From contig JAEEII010000085.1 of the NCBI GenBank assembly GCA_016281295.1, positions 1 to 32,334 of the forward strand: a stretch of DNA of 32,334 nucleotides. Direction: 5' to 3'. This document shows positions 23,951 through 32,181 of this stretch, one piece after another. The stretch's first letter is position 1; each line of letters opens with the position of its first letter. The notes under the pieces were generated by a model that saw only the letters and a list, made by a program, of their open reading frames with translations, searched no databases and was not told the origin of the DNA. Source of the DNA: Bacteroidales bacterium (GTDB taxonomy: Bacteria; Bacteroidota; Bacteroidia; Bacteroidales; F082). A program made the translations under genes and the position numbers.

Positions 23951-24484
23951 TTAACCTTCCACTCGTTTCACCGCCAAGGAGAACATCGTGGTCATGATGC
24001 CTACTAACAAGGCGATGACACCTGTCAGGGTAACGAAAAATTCTGCTGACTCAAAGGGATTGATAATCATCAAAATGCCGAACACCAAGGCCAGCAAACT
24101 GCAAACGATGAAAAATCCCTTATAAACAAACTTGCTGATTTTCAACAAAAAGATGAGCTGCATCAACCCGATGAAAGCCACCCATATTCCAATAATGATG
24201 ATGAGCACTTCCACGGTTTTCTGCGACCATATTACAGCGGCAAGACCTAACAATACCATGACGATGGACTCGAAAAGCAACATCTTCCAAGCCTGCATGT
24301 TTTTCTTGCGATTCAACGAAATCAAAAAACAGATTACTCCTGCGATAATCAGTATAATGCCTGAGACGGTCATGATGGTTTGAATAATCCCTCCAGGAAG
24401 TAACAAGGCGAGAAGGCCATAAACCAAGGCCACCAGTCCGCCTATGAGAAAATGAGTCCAGTTTAGTTTTGCTGTGTTTGTCAT
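23951..24484 (-). CDS. HdeD-like (DUF308) integral membrane protein
   Basis: This 177-aa protein has six hydrophobic helices in three pairs (FLIGGLVALVYGLLALLLPG, IIQTIMTVSGIILIIAGVICFLI, ESIVMVLLGLAAVIW, VLIIIIGIWVAFIGLMQLIF, GFFIVCSLLALVFGILMIINP, FFVTLTGVIALLVGIM), the layout of the HdeD/DUF308 family. The family is linked to acid resistance in Escherichia coli, but its role in Bacteroidota is unknown. It starts 12 bases after the LysE-type gene and is probably the last gene of that transcript. Confidence 0.85.
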   Translation of the reverse strand: MTNTAKLNWTHFLIGGLVALVYGLLALLLPGGIIQTIMTVSGIILIIAGVICFLISLNRKKNMQAWKMLLFESIVMVLLGLAAVIWSQKTVEVLIIIIGIWVAFIGLMQLIFLLKISKFVYKGFFIVCSLLALVFGILMIINPFESAEFFVTLTGVIALLVGIMTTMFSLAVKRVEG

Positions 24485-24496
24485 AGTTAATTTGTT

Positions 24497-25186
24497 TTAT
24501 GGTAAGAATTTGATGATGCCGCTGATGATGAAATACAGGCCAAACAAGACCAATCCGACACCGATCACGATGTTCAGGATACGGATACGTTTGGCGTTGA
24601 AGAACTTCTTCAGAAAAGAAGCCCCTTTGGCCTTCAGCAAGTCGCATCCAAGGCAAGTGCCCAGGACGATGGAGAAAAACAACAAAATCTTGACCTTGTT
24701 GCCTTCCATAGTACCTGCGGTGATGGCCACGGTACTGAACCAGAAGATCCACACAAAAGGATTCAGGATATTCAGCACAAACCCTTTGCCGAGAAACACA
24801 AACCATTTTGGGGTGTCGTCCTCTTTTTTGAAAATCTCCTTGTTCTCGTCGATAATCTCATCGGTTCGTTCTTTGATGCCTTTGAAATTGTCCTCCTTAA
24901 CTTTTCGTGTATAGGTGAAGATGCCAAAGAGAATCAGGATGATGCCTGCTCCAAGGCTAAAATAAAAGAGCTCTTTGTCGTTGTTAGCCACCACCTGGAT
25001 GGAAGTCAGCACGCACAACAAAACCATCAGCACGTCGTTGAGGCACACGCCGAGCGCAAACCAGGCGGCTTGACGAAATCCCCGATGGATGCTGGTTTGG
25101 AGCAAGGTGATAAACGCTGGTCCAAAGCCAAAGACAATGGATAAGGTAAGACCTAAAACAATCGCATCAAAAACAAACCGTATCAT
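24497..25186 (-). CDS. LysE-family amino-acid exporter-like protein
   Basis: This 229-aa inner-membrane protein has about six helices and the LysE/RhtB pattern: an N-terminal FGFGPAFITLLQTSIHRGFRQAAWFALGVCLND and a mid-protein KGFVLNILNPFVWIFW, where the LNP segment is characteristic. A charged, lysine- and glutamate-rich cytoplasmic loop (about 95-125) separates the two halves and is longer than usual. The substrate is unknown; relatives export basic amino acids or homoserine lactones. The start lies seven bases after the stop of the GH3-type gene, within a TTAGGAG repeat region. Confidence 0.85.
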   Translation of the reverse strand: MIRFVFDAIVLGLTLSIVFGFGPAFITLLQTSIHRGFRQAAWFALGVCLNDVLMVLLCVLTSIQVVANNDKELFYFSLGAGIILILFGIFTYTRKVKEDNFKGIKERTDEIIDENKEIFKKEDDTPKWFVFLGKGFVLNILNPFVWIFWFSTVAITAGTMEGNKVKILLFFSIVLGTCLGCDLLKAKGASFLKKFFNAKRIRILNIVIGVGLVLFGLYFIISGIIKFLP

Positions 25187-25190
25187 AGTA

Positions 25191-25211
25191 CTCCTAACTC
25201 CTAACTCCTAA
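25191..25211 (-). repeat. Three tandem TTAGGAG units at a gene junction
   Basis: The + strand reads CTCCTAACTCCTAACTCCTAA, three copies of a 7-mer. They contain the TAG stop of the upstream gene and end five bases before the ATG of the LysE-type gene. Confidence 0.85.
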
Positions 25212-26786
25212 TTTCTCATTTTTGACATACTCTTCCCACATCTCGAAACGCTGTCCTTTCAGCACACGAGGGAATTTGGTGGCTCCTCCCCATTTGCCTA
25301 TTTTCTCTTCCATGAAGTTATAGAAGACATGGGTAGGTAGCACGTCGATAAACAATTCCTTGATGGCTTCGGTGCGTTCCACCGCATAGTCATCGTTGAG
25401 CTTGCAGAGATAACCGTCGATTTTTTTGATGGCTTCCTGAGGGTCGATGGGGTCGTCGGTTCCCAAGTACCAGTGATGCGCATACATGGTGTCGTGCTTG
25501 ATGCCAGCCACGGTAAATTCCGTGATTTCGACACCCAGTTCATTGGCCAGCATATCGACCGCTTGGGTCATGTTGTCCTGTGAGAGATGTTCACCTGTGA
25601 TGCTGAGGAACTGCTTGGTACGTCCGGTGATGGCAATGTTGACAGCTCTGGGACGTTCCCCGAACATAGGACCATCGGGAGGCAGGAACTTGATGGTGTC
25701 GCCGATGAGATAGCGCCAGGTGCCGGCACAAGTGGAGAGCAACAAGGCATAGTCGGTGTTCTCCTCCACTTCTTTCAGTGTCAAGGTTTTAGGATGTTCG
25801 ACGATGTTGCCGTTCTCGTCAAAATTTTCTTCGTTGAAAGGCACAAACTCGAAATAGATGCCATTGTCAACCAACAGCTGCATGACACGTTTTTTCAAAT
25901 CGACTTGGTAAGCGATATAGCCTTCTGAGGCGAGGTAGCTTTCCACAAAAACCACTTTTTTTCCGAACAGCCGTTCAAAGCTTTTCTCGTAAGGGGCGAA
26001 GGCCACACCACTGTGAACATAGACCATCAGGTTAGGCCAGAGATCATGTATGGTCTTCAGCTTGTATTCCTTAATGATGCGTTCCAACAGGATTTGCACC
26101 CAGGCAGGCACTCCAACAATCACACCGATGTCCCAAGAGGGAGCGGCTTTCACCATCTCGTCAAGTTTCTCCGACCAGTCTTTGATTTGAGAGATGCGTT
26201 GTCCGGGTTTATAAAAGAATTCGAACCATTTGGGGATTCGGCCTGCCGAGATACCCGACAAGTCGCCCGCGTAATAGCCTCCTTTACGACTGTAGGAGAG
26301 GTCGGTACTGCCACCGATCATCAACACACCGCGGTTGTAAAATTCCTTGGGGAAGTCGTACCGCACCGCTGAAACAAGCTGACGGATGCTTGCCCTTGTA
26401 ATTTTGTTGTTCAACTCACGCGTGATGGGGATATATTTGCTGGAGGCCTCTGAAGTTCCACTGCTTAACGCAAAATACTTAATCTTGCCTGGCCAAGTGA
26501 CGTTGTGTTCACCATTCAGTGCGCGATACCACCACTCGTCGTGCATCTTGTTGTAATCAAACACAGGCACGTTTTTCCTGAAACTCTCTGTCACGTTCTT
26601 CGAAAGCAGAATCTCAGTGAAATGATAATGTCTTCCAAATTCTGTAAACTGCGCCTTTCGTAGTAATTTTTTCAACTCACGTTCCTGAGCTTTTACAGGC
26701 CGTATGGTCTTCTGTTTCAGTTCAACAGGTATGTTCTTGATTTCAGCGGCTGTTTTGATAATTGTTCCGAATAACTGGGATGCCAT
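25194..26786 (-). CDS. GH3 (auxin-responsive/acyl-adenylate) family enzyme
   Basis: GH3 here means the plant Gretchen Hagen 3 acyl-acid amido synthetase family, unrelated to glycoside hydrolase 3. Family members adenylate a carboxylic acid and join it to an amino acid. This 530-aa cytoplasmic protein has the ATP motif SSGTSEASSKYIP (108-120), a second motif FVESYLASEGYIAYQ, and YLIGDTIKF, the counterpart of YRLGD. The C-terminal domain contains GTDDPIDPQEAIKKIDGYL and GGATKFPRVLKG. Length is typical of bacterial members, whose substrates are mostly unknown. The last six residues (KLGVRS) and the stop are encoded by the TTAGGAG repeat. It leads a three-gene - strand transcript. Confidence 0.9.
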   Translation of the reverse strand: MASQLFGTIIKTAAEIKNIPVELKQKTIRPVKAQERELKKLLRKAQFTEFGRHYHFTEILLSKNVTESFRKNVPVFDYNKMHDEWWYRALNGEHNVTWPGKIKYFALSSGTSEASSKYIPITRELNNKITRASIRQLVSAVRYDFPKEFYNRGVLMIGGSTDLSYSRKGGYYAGDLSGISAGRIPKWFEFFYKPGQRISQIKDWSEKLDEMVKAAPSWDIGVIVGVPAWVQILLERIIKEYKLKTIHDLWPNLMVYVHSGVAFAPYEKSFERLFGKKVVFVESYLASEGYIAYQVDLKKRVMQLLVDNGIYFEFVPFNEENFDENGNIVEHPKTLTLKEVEENTDYALLLSTCAGTWRYLIGDTIKFLPPDGPMFGERPRAVNIAITGRTKQFLSITGEHLSQDNMTQAVDMLANELGVEITEFTVAGIKHDTMYAHHWYLGTDDPIDPQEAIKKIDGYLCKLNDDYAVERTEAIKELFIDVLPTHVFYNFMEEKIGKWGGATKFPRVLKGQRFEMWEEYVKNEKLGVRS

Positions 26787-26808
26787 AAAGTATGCTCAAA
26801 ATTTTCGG

Positions 26809-26840
26809 CAAAAATAAGAAAATATTTATTTTTGCACAAC
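26809..26840 (-). promoter_or_regulatory. Promoter for the GH3-type operon
   Basis: On the - strand 26816-26809 is TATTTTTG, a perfect TAnnTTTG, with GTTG at 26840-26837, 20 bases upstream. The leader would be about 17 bases. It overlaps the opposing promoter at 26827-26834. Confidence 0.55.
26827..26834 (+). promoter_or_regulatory. -7 element for the outer-membrane barrel gene at 26859
   Basis: TATTTTTG ends 24 bases before the ATG at 26859; a TTTC at 26803-26806 stands 20 bases upstream as a weak -33. The in-frame TTG at 26832 lies inside this element and so is not a plausible start codon. Confidence 0.55.
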
Positions 26841-26858
26841 CAAGTAATAACGATACCT

Positions 26859-27491
26859 ATGATTCGTCGTGTTCTGATGGTTTTCGGATGGCTGTTTTTG
26901 GGTGTGATGTTCACATACGCCCAACGGTTGGGCGGTGGGTTGATTCTGGGTCCCACCTTTTCGACCATGAGTTTATCGGACATTGACAGCACCCGTTTTC
27001 GTGCGGACTATTGTTTTGGAGTACGGGTTGCGTTGATTCCCGAGCACTTCATTTTTGGTGGTGAGGTGGATGTTATTTATTCCCGTCAGGGAACCAGGAT
27101 GAAACAGGGTGTTCTCGAGAACGGAAGCAAAGTGCATTGGATGGAGAAGTCCTCCTATATTAATATACCGTTGCTATTGAACGTCTATCATCGTCGATGG
27201 CGCGAGGATGACGAGGACGAGACGAAGATGATCCGGCTTCGCATAGGTCCCCAGATTGGCTTTTGCCTGAAAGGTGATGAGGTGGCGTACATCAAAGAAA
27301 AAAACAGGACGATTCAACATATCACCCCATGGGCACTCGGCTCATTCAACAGGATTGACTATGGGTTGACCATGGCAATCAGCTATTGGTATGTGGAGAT
27401 GAGATACACATACGGTGTCTCGAACGTCTTCAAGGAGGGGGAAAAATCAACAAACCACGTGATTTCGGTCACGTGGTCTGACATTTGGTGA
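26859..27491 (+). CDS. PorT-like outer-membrane beta-barrel protein
   Basis: I start at the ATG at 26859 (210 aa), because the nearest upstream option lies inside the promoter. The signal peptide is MIRRVLMVFGWLFLGVMFTYAQ. The mature protein has repeated amphipathic strands typical of the Bacteroidota PorT/outer-membrane beta-barrel family: GLILGPTFSTM, FGVRVALIPEHFIFGGEVDV, YINIPLLLNVYHRR, RLRIGPQIGFCLKGDEV, DYGLTMAISYWYVEMRYTYGVSNVF. Eight strands are likely. A charged loop (REDDEDETK) interrupts the pattern. PorT itself assists type IX secretion, but general members do not, so no such role is claimed. It is convergent with pspC. Confidence 0.8.
   Translation: MIRRVLMVFGWLFLGVMFTYAQRLGGGLILGPTFSTMSLSDIDSTRFRADYCFGVRVALIPEHFIFGGEVDVIYSRQGTRMKQGVLENGSKVHWMEKSSYINIPLLLNVYHRRWREDDEDETKMIRLRIGPQIGFCLKGDEVAYIKEKNRTIQHITPWALGSFNRIDYGLTMAISYWYVEMRYTYGVSNVFKEGEKSTNHVISVTWSDIW
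27454..27477 (-). terminator. Terminator for the pspC-like gene, inside the opposing coding sequence
   Basis: ACCACGTGA and TCACGTGGT form a perfect 9-bp stem with a six-base loop. On the - strand it is followed by TTGTTGATTTTT, so it fits a terminator for the gene ending at 27499, while its + strand sequence encodes the last residues of the barrel protein (NHVISVTW). Confidence 0.6.
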
Positions 27492-27498
27492 CTATTTG

Positions 27499-27690
27499 TC
27501 AGGGTTGCTGTGGCATGACCAGTGCAAGAACAAGGTAGGCTAAGATGCCTGGGAAAGGAGGACATAAGGTTAAGATAATCCACAAAACTCGCACAATGGT
27601 GGGATCCAGTTCAAAATATTCAGCGATGCCACCGCAAACACCGCACAGTTTCTTGTCTCTCGACCGATAAAGTTTTTTGTAATCACTCAT
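27499..27690 (-). CDS. PspC-domain membrane protein
   Basis: This 63-aa protein consists of a single PspC domain: [34 protein letters not shown] in pieces, then a hydrophobic helix pair ([25 protein letters not shown]). PspC domains sense envelope stress in enterobacteria; short stand-alone forms are common in Bacteroidota and not well characterised. The start lies 60 bases from the EF-G ATG on the other strand, so the two promoters must overlap. Confidence 0.92.
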   Translation of the reverse strand: MSDYKKLYRSRDKKLCGVCGGIAEYFELDPTIVRVLWIILTLCPPFPGILAYLVLALVMPQQP

Positions 27691-27708
27691 TTTTTATTCG
27701 TATTTTTG
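27676..27708 (+). promoter_or_regulatory. Promoter for the elongation factor G gene
   Basis: TTTG at 27676-27679 and TATTTTTG at 27701-27708 are separated by 21 bases, an excellent match to the Bacteroidota consensus. It overlaps the first codons of the divergent pspC-like gene and gives a leader of about 35 bases. Confidence 0.65.
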
Positions 27709-27750
27709 CAACCTGAAAAAAATGTACAAAAAATATACCATCACATTCCC

Positions 27751-29823
27751 ATGAGTCAGAATATTTCAAAGCTTCGCAACATCGGTATTGCAGCGCATAT
27801 CGATGCAGGAAAAACTACCGTTTCGGAACGTATTTTATTTTTCACTGGTGTGAACCGCAAGGTAGGCGAGACCCATGACGGTCAGGCCACCATGGACTTC
27901 ATGAAACAGGAGCAAGAGCGTGGCATCACCATCGCTTCCGCGGCCATCACCGCCCATTGGAACGATCATCAGATTAACCTTATCGACACTCCCGGCCACG
28001 TCGATTTCACGGTGGAAGTGGAGCGTTCGCTTCGTGTCATCGACGGCATGGTGGCTGTGTTCTGCGCTGTCGGTGGTGTGGAGCCACAGTCAGAAACGGT
28101 CTGGAACCAAGCCGACAAATACCGTGTGCCCCGTATCGCTTTTGTCAACAAGATGGACCGTACGGGTGCCGACTTCAACGAGGTGGTCAGCCAAATGCAA
28201 AAATACTTAGGAGCCAACGCAGTGCCGTTGCATCTGCCCATTGGCTCAGAGGCGTCGTTTGAAGGCATGGTTGACTTGGTGCAGATGAACTCTGTGCGGT
28301 TCATCGAAAAGGAACGCATCGTAGGACCCATTCCGGAAGCCATGATGGAACAAGCCCAGGCTGCACGCCGCAACCTCATCGAGAAAGTCGCCGATGTGGA
28401 TGACGATGTGGCAGAGCTCTACCTTGAAGACAAAGAGATTCCCTCCGATTTGCTTATGTCGGCCATCCGTAAGGCCACCATTAAGTTGATGATGGTGCCT
28501 GTGCTCTGTGGAGCGGCCTATAAGAATAAAGGCATCCAGCTGTTGCTCGATGCCATCGTGGACTATCTTCCCTCACCCAAGGACCTCGGCGCGGTTATCG
28601 CCCATGATCCTTATAACGAGGAGAAGACCTGCCAGCGCAACCCTTCGGAAAACGAGCCTTTTGCTGCCTTGGCATTCAAACTCATCAACGATCCGTATGT
28701 GGGTCAGCAGACCTTTATCCGCATCTTCAGCGGCAAGCTCACCAACGGCATGAGTGTGTATAACACCAACAAGACCAAGAGCGAACGTGTGGGACGTATC
28801 TTCCGCATCAAGGCTAAGGAACGCGAGGAGATTGCTGAAGCGGGTCCCGGCGAGATTGTAGCCCTTGTGGGAATGAAATACACCCGCACAGGCGACACCC
28901 TATGTGATGAGAAAGCACCGTTGATGCTCGAGAACATCCATATCCCGCCAGCGGTCATCGAGATGAAAGTGAACCTCGAAGACAAGAAGAACCGGAGCAA
29001 ACTCAGCGAGGCATTGGCTAAACTTTGCAATGAAGACCCCTCTTTCCGCGCGCATTTCGATGAAGAGACGGAAGAGACCATCATTGCAGGCATGGGCGAG
29101 TTGCACTTAGAGATCCTCGTTGACCGTATCAACACTGAGTTCAAGGTGCCGGTCACCGTGGGGGCTCCTTCCGTGTCGTTCCGCGAGACCATCACCACAC
29201 CTTTCGAGTGCAACTACAAATACGCCAAACAAACGGGTGGCAAGGGTCAGTATGCCCATACGGTGATCCGTTTCGAGCCTAACCCTGGCAAGGGCTTCGA
29301 GTTCGTTGATGTCAGCAAGGGCGGCGTGGTGCCTAAGGAATACATCCCTTCCGTGGAAAAGGGCTTGGCCGCGGCGATGAACAAAGGTCCTTTCGCGGGC
29401 TATCCCGTAGTGGATGTCAAATGTGTCCTTGTGGACGGCAGCTCGCATCCTGTCGATTCCAGCGATATGGCCTTCCAGCTCTGTGCCCAGATGTGTTTCA
29501 AGCAAGCCTTCATGAAGGCCAACCCAGTGCTGCTTGAGCCGATGATGAAAGTAGAGATCAACACGCCTGACGACTATATTGGCAATGTGACTGGCGATGT
29601 CAACAAGCGTCGTGGCCGTATCGAGAACATGCGTCGTTTCCGTAAAGGTTCACAAAAACTCGATGCCTTCATCCCCCTCATGGAGATGTTCGGCTATGCC
29701 ACCGCGCTTCGCAACCTCACCTCGGGACGTGCCAACTACTCGATGGAGTTCTATCAATACACACCGACTCCCAAAGACAAGCAGGAAGAGATTGTGAAGG
29801 AGAGGGTGAAAGGGGAGAATTGA
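27751..29823 (+). CDS. fusA: Elongation factor G
   Basis: EF-G is the GTPase that moves tRNA and mRNA through the ribosome. The ATG at 27751 gives 690 aa; an in-frame TTG at 27706 lies inside the promoter. All GTPase motifs are intact: P-loop AHIDAGKT (15-22), RGITI (57-61), DTPGHVDF (79-86, with His83), NKMD (133-136) and CGAAYKNKG. Domain IV carries the tip motif region HPVDSS, and the chain ends after [18 protein letters not shown]. It is not next to rpsL, rpsG or tuf, unlike the main fusA of most bacteria, so it could be a second paralogue; its intact G domain argues against a GTPase-dead form. The symbol is given on homology only. Confidence 0.93.
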   Translation: MSQNISKLRNIGIAAHIDAGKTTVSERILFFTGVNRKVGETHDGQATMDFMKQEQERGITIASAAITAHWNDHQINLIDTPGHVDFTVEVERSLRVIDGMVAVFCAVGGVEPQSETVWNQADKYRVPRIAFVNKMDRTGADFNEVVSQMQKYLGANAVPLHLPIGSEASFEGMVDLVQMNSVRFIEKERIVGPIPEAMMEQAQAARRNLIEKVADVDDDVAELYLEDKEIPSDLLMSAIRKATIKLMMVPVLCGAAYKNKGIQLLLDAIVDYLPSPKDLGAVIAHDPYNEEKTCQRNPSENEPFAALAFKLINDPYVGQQTFIRIFSGKLTNGMSVYNTNKTKSERVGRIFRIKAKEREEIAEAGPGEIVALVGMKYTRTGDTLCDEKAPLMLENIHIPPAVIEMKVNLEDKKNRSKLSEALAKLCNEDPSFRAHFDEETEETIIAGMGELHLEILVDRINTEFKVPVTVGAPSVSFRETITTPFECNYKYAKQTGGKGQYAHTVIRFEPNPGKGFEFVDVSKGGVVPKEYIPSVEKGLAAAMNKGPFAGYPVVDVKCVLVDGSSHPVDSSDMAFQLCAQMCFKQAFMKANPVLLEPMMKVEINTPDDYIGNVTGDVNKRRGRIENMRRFRKGSQKLDAFIPLMEMFGYATALRNLTSGRANYSMEFYQYTPTPKDKQEEIVKERVKGEN

Positions 29824-29828
29824 AAGGC

Positions 29829-29857
29829 TTATCCCGTTAGGGATTTAATCTCGGTAG
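29829..29857 (+). repeat. Core of the CCCC-GGGG / TTTAATCTCGG repeat element
   Basis: TTATCCCGTTAGGGATTTAA followed by TCTCGGTAG matches the hairpin core of the tract at 6457-6665. It fills the space between the EF-G stop and the TTG start at 29861 and supplies the TAG that closes the upstream frame. Confidence 0.8.
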
Positions 29858-29860
29858 AAT

Positions 29861-31525
29861 TTGAAAAGAAGAATTCAAATCATCGGTTTGTTGTTGCTGT
29901 TGGGCTTCGCGGCTTGCAACAGTCCCCGGCGTGAGGCGCGTCGGATGATGGTTCGTGCTGAAGCTTTGGCCGACACCCTGCCTGACAGCACTGTGCTGTT
30001 GATTGACAGCGTTTCGCACATGGAGGTGTATTTCAGCGAGAGAAGCCGTATGGAGATGGCCTTGCTTCATGCGGATGCCTTGTTCCGTGGGGTCTCTATT
30101 GATGACGATGATATCAAGGAGGTTTTGGATCACAAGCTTCCCACTCCCAATCTTGAACGTGCCGCTGGCTATTTCGCTGGAAAGAAGGATTATGCCAAGG
30201 CCGCACAGGCCGCTCTTTACAGCGGTTATGTTCAGCAGTATTATAAGGAGAAGGCCAAGGCTATGGAGTCCTATAAAGACGCGGAGCAATACGGCAGCTT
30301 CGCCGACGAACGTTTCATAGTAGCCGAAGCGCGATATAAGATGGGGGAGATGCTCCTATATGATGGCAGGATACGGGAATCTATTGTTACACTGCAAAAA
30401 GCTGATTTTGGTTTTGATAACGATAAATACTTTGAAAAGGCTTTGGCTCAGAATCTAATTAGTATCATATATATATTAGGTGCTCAATATGACAGTGCTG
30501 AGTTGTGCCTGAAAAACAGCATGAAGTATGCGGAGTTTAGCGATTCATCAAAAATTAAATGTAAAGTCTTGAATAATTTTGCCGTGCTCTATCGTCAGAG
30601 AGAAGAATATGGTATGGCCATCGATTGTCTCGGCGAATTAGCTAATGAACAAGACATTGATAGTACGGAATTGTTCATGTATTACCTGAACTTGGGCAAA
30701 ACATATATGGCAAAAGGCGATCTGGATTCCACTAAGTATTGTTATCATTATGTGGAAAAAATGCTTTCAGTCGGAATAAAGAATGAGACCAAAATATCAG
30801 CTTATGACGCACTCGTACTGCTTGCCAAAGCATTAGGTAATGAATCGTTAGCATTGTATTATAAGGAAAAACATGAAGAATTGTTATATGAAGTGTTAAG
30901 TCAACGCCAAGAACAGACAGTGCTTCGTATCAAACAACAATACGATTTTGATCAACTGCAGAATGCGATGAATATGAAAACAGCCCGAACAAAACAGATG
31001 GTTGCTATCGGGCTTGTGTCGCTTTTGGGAATTCTATTGTTTTTCCTATACCGATTAGCTCAGAGGAACAAAAGAGAAGCCGAGATTAATGCCAATTTGT
31101 TCCATTTCATGCATCAGAATGAAGAATTGAAGCTTCGCCACGAAGCTTATAGAAAAGAAGATGATGCTAAATCGCAACAGTTAGCTGATTTACTTTCTGA
31201 AAAGCTCCGGATGATGCAGAAACTGGACTACTATTTAAACAATCTAGGCGACAAAAAGCCATTAAGGGAGCTTGAAAAAGAACTTTTCGAAGGCAAGGGC
31301 CATATAAAACAGTTTATGGAGGTTTTTGATATGCTGTATCCTGGCTTGCGAGATACAGTAAAAGCAAAATATCCCCAAATGACTGAGCAGGAATACCTGG
31401 TGTGTCTTTTGTCTCGTTTACAACTGTCGAGGGCAGAAGAAGCGGATTTGCTCGGCATCAGCACCAGTGTGCTTGACAAAATCCGAGGCAAAGTGCATCG
31501 AATGATGGCAGAAGAGAAGGAATAG
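29861..31525 (+). CDS. Membrane-anchored TPR regulator with C-terminal HTH
   Basis: This 554-aa protein begins at TTG (29861): TAG lies two codons upstream and the next Met (29) would remove the signal. Residues 1-19 form a lipoprotein-type signal ending FAAC (Cys19). Residues 25-345 hold degenerate TPR repeats (AAGYFAGKKDYAKAAQAALYSG, LNNFAVLYRQREEYGMAIDCL). A membrane helix follows (380-397, VAIGLVSLLGILLFFLYR), then a cytoplasmic coiled coil (400-465) and a C-terminal domain (485-550) with MTEQEYLVCLLSRLQLSRAE and LLGISTSVLDKIRGKVHR, a divergent LuxR-like helix-turn-helix. This envelope-sensor-to-DNA layout is frequent in Bacteroidales beside small DUF3244 genes, as here. Its own likely target is the gene at 31733. 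Confidence 0.82.
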   Translation: MKRRIQIIGLLLLLGFAACNSPRREARRMMVRAEALADTLPDSTVLLIDSVSHMEVYFSERSRMEMALLHADALFRGVSIDDDDIKEVLDHKLPTPNLERAAGYFAGKKDYAKAAQAALYSGYVQQYYKEKAKAMESYKDAEQYGSFADERFIVAEARYKMGEMLLYDGRIRESIVTLQKADFGFDNDKYFEKALAQNLISIIYILGAQYDSAELCLKNSMKYAEFSDSSKIKCKVLNNFAVLYRQREEYGMAIDCLGELANEQDIDSTELFMYYLNLGKTYMAKGDLDSTKYCYHYVEKMLSVGIKNETKISAYDALVLLAKALGNESLALYYKEKHEELLYEVLSQRQEQTVLRIKQQYDFDQLQNAMNMKTARTKQMVAIGLVSLLGILLFFLYRLAQRNKREAEINANLFHFMHQNEELKLRHEAYRKEDDAKSQQLADLLSEKLRMMQKLDYYLNNLGDKKPLRELEKELFEGKGHIKQFMEVFDMLYPGLRDTVKAKYPQMTEQEYLVCLLSRLQLSRAEEADLLGISTSVLDKIRGKVHRMMAEEKE

Positions 31526-31565
31526 TATCGTATTTTGCTTCTGTTAACTTGGAATAACGCATTCG

Positions 31566-31661
31566 ATGTTTGGATTATTCAAACAAATGTTTGGATAGAA
31601 TTTTTGCTATATTATTGATTATCATTTTTTTAAGAATTTTTTTCCGAATGAATGTTTGGAT
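31566..31661 (+). promoter_or_regulatory. Three direct copies of ATGTTTGGAT (candidate operator)
   Basis: Exact copies lie at 31566-31575, 31587-31596 and 31652-31661, with start-to-start distances of 21 and 65 bases, about two and six helical turns. The last copy ends seven bases before the -33 TTG of the promoter at 31668-31697. A local inverted repeat GTTTG/CAAAC (31568-31584) overlaps the first copy. The 207-base spacer 31526-31732 has no other convincing gene. Confidence 0.55.
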
Positions 31662-31667
31662 GGGGTA

Positions 31668-31697
31668 TTGGATAATGTTGTCTCAATACTATTTTTG
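31668..31697 (+). promoter_or_regulatory. Promoter for the DUF3244 gene
   Basis: TTG at 31668-31670 and TATTTTTG at 31690-31697 are spaced by 19 bases, matching the Bacteroidota promoter pattern. The leader before the ATG at 31733 is about 30 bases. Confidence 0.6.
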
Positions 31698-31732
31698 CGA
31701 CAAAAGGATGTTCAATTTAAAAATGATAAGCT

Positions 31733-32125
31733 ATGACGAAAAAAACTTTATTATTAGTTGTTTTATGCGCCTTTTATTTTGGGGAAGCAAAAACCATGAA
31801 TTCTATCCCGATTGCTTTTGTTGAAAGAGAGATGGATATGCCTCCAGGGTACGATGAGATTGTTTTGTTAGGTGATTTGATGACAAATGTCAATCCTAAT
31901 GCCATTGAGGCGGGGGTAGGAGAAAACGACATCTATATCCATTTTAACCAAAATGTTGAAACCGTATCCATTTATCTTTATAATGACTCGGGAGTGTTGC
32001 TTTATCATAATCTGGTCAATACAGCTATTCAGCAGACGGTGATTATTCCTATAAACAGCGCCTATAATGGCTCATATTACTTGGAGATTGACAATGCCAC
32101 AGGATATGCCGGAGGTGATTTTTAA
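31733..32125 (+). CDS. Small secreted DUF3244 protein
   Basis: This 130-aa protein has a hydrophobic N-terminal signal (MTKKTLLLVVLCAFYFGEAK). The mature part matches DUF3244, a beta-sandwich of unknown role: NDIYIHFNQNVETVSIYLYNDSGVLLYHNLV in pieces, then SAYNGSYYLEIDNATGYAGGDF. The ending, GxYxLEI...GYxGxF, resembles the strand pattern of T9SS tails and of related small secreted Bacteroides proteins. DUF3244 genes often sit next to TPR-HTH regulators. It has its own promoter and upstream repeats, so it is probably regulated separately from the regulator gene. Confidence 0.8.
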   Translation: MTKKTLLLVVLCAFYFGEAKTMNSIPIAFVEREMDMPPGYDEIVLLGDLMTNVNPNAIEAGVGENDIYIHFNQNVETVSIYLYNDSGVLLYHNLVNTAIQQTVIIPINSAYNGSYYLEIDNATGYAGGDF

Positions 32126-32181
32126 AAAACCTGAAGAGACTTTGTTTTAAAATTAATATTTAATCTTTAAATATTAAGTAA

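Noticed and set aside
25194..26786. Second glycoside hydrolase family 3 gene
   Set aside because: The GH3 label for this protein refers to the unrelated acyl-adenylate family, shown by the SSGTSE ATP motif; it has no glycosidase features.
26832..26858. Upstream TTG start for the outer-membrane barrel gene
   Set aside because: The TTG is part of the -7 promoter element, and the ATG at 26859 gives a normal signal peptide.
27706..27750. Upstream TTG start for EF-G
   Set aside because: It is inside the promoter's TATTTTTG, and family homology begins just after the ATG at 27751.
31570..31824. 84-codon frame upstream of and overlapping the DUF3244 gene
   Set aside because: It starts at TTG within the ATGTTTGGAT repeats, crosses the promoter and overlaps the DUF3244 gene in another frame; no homology is apparent.
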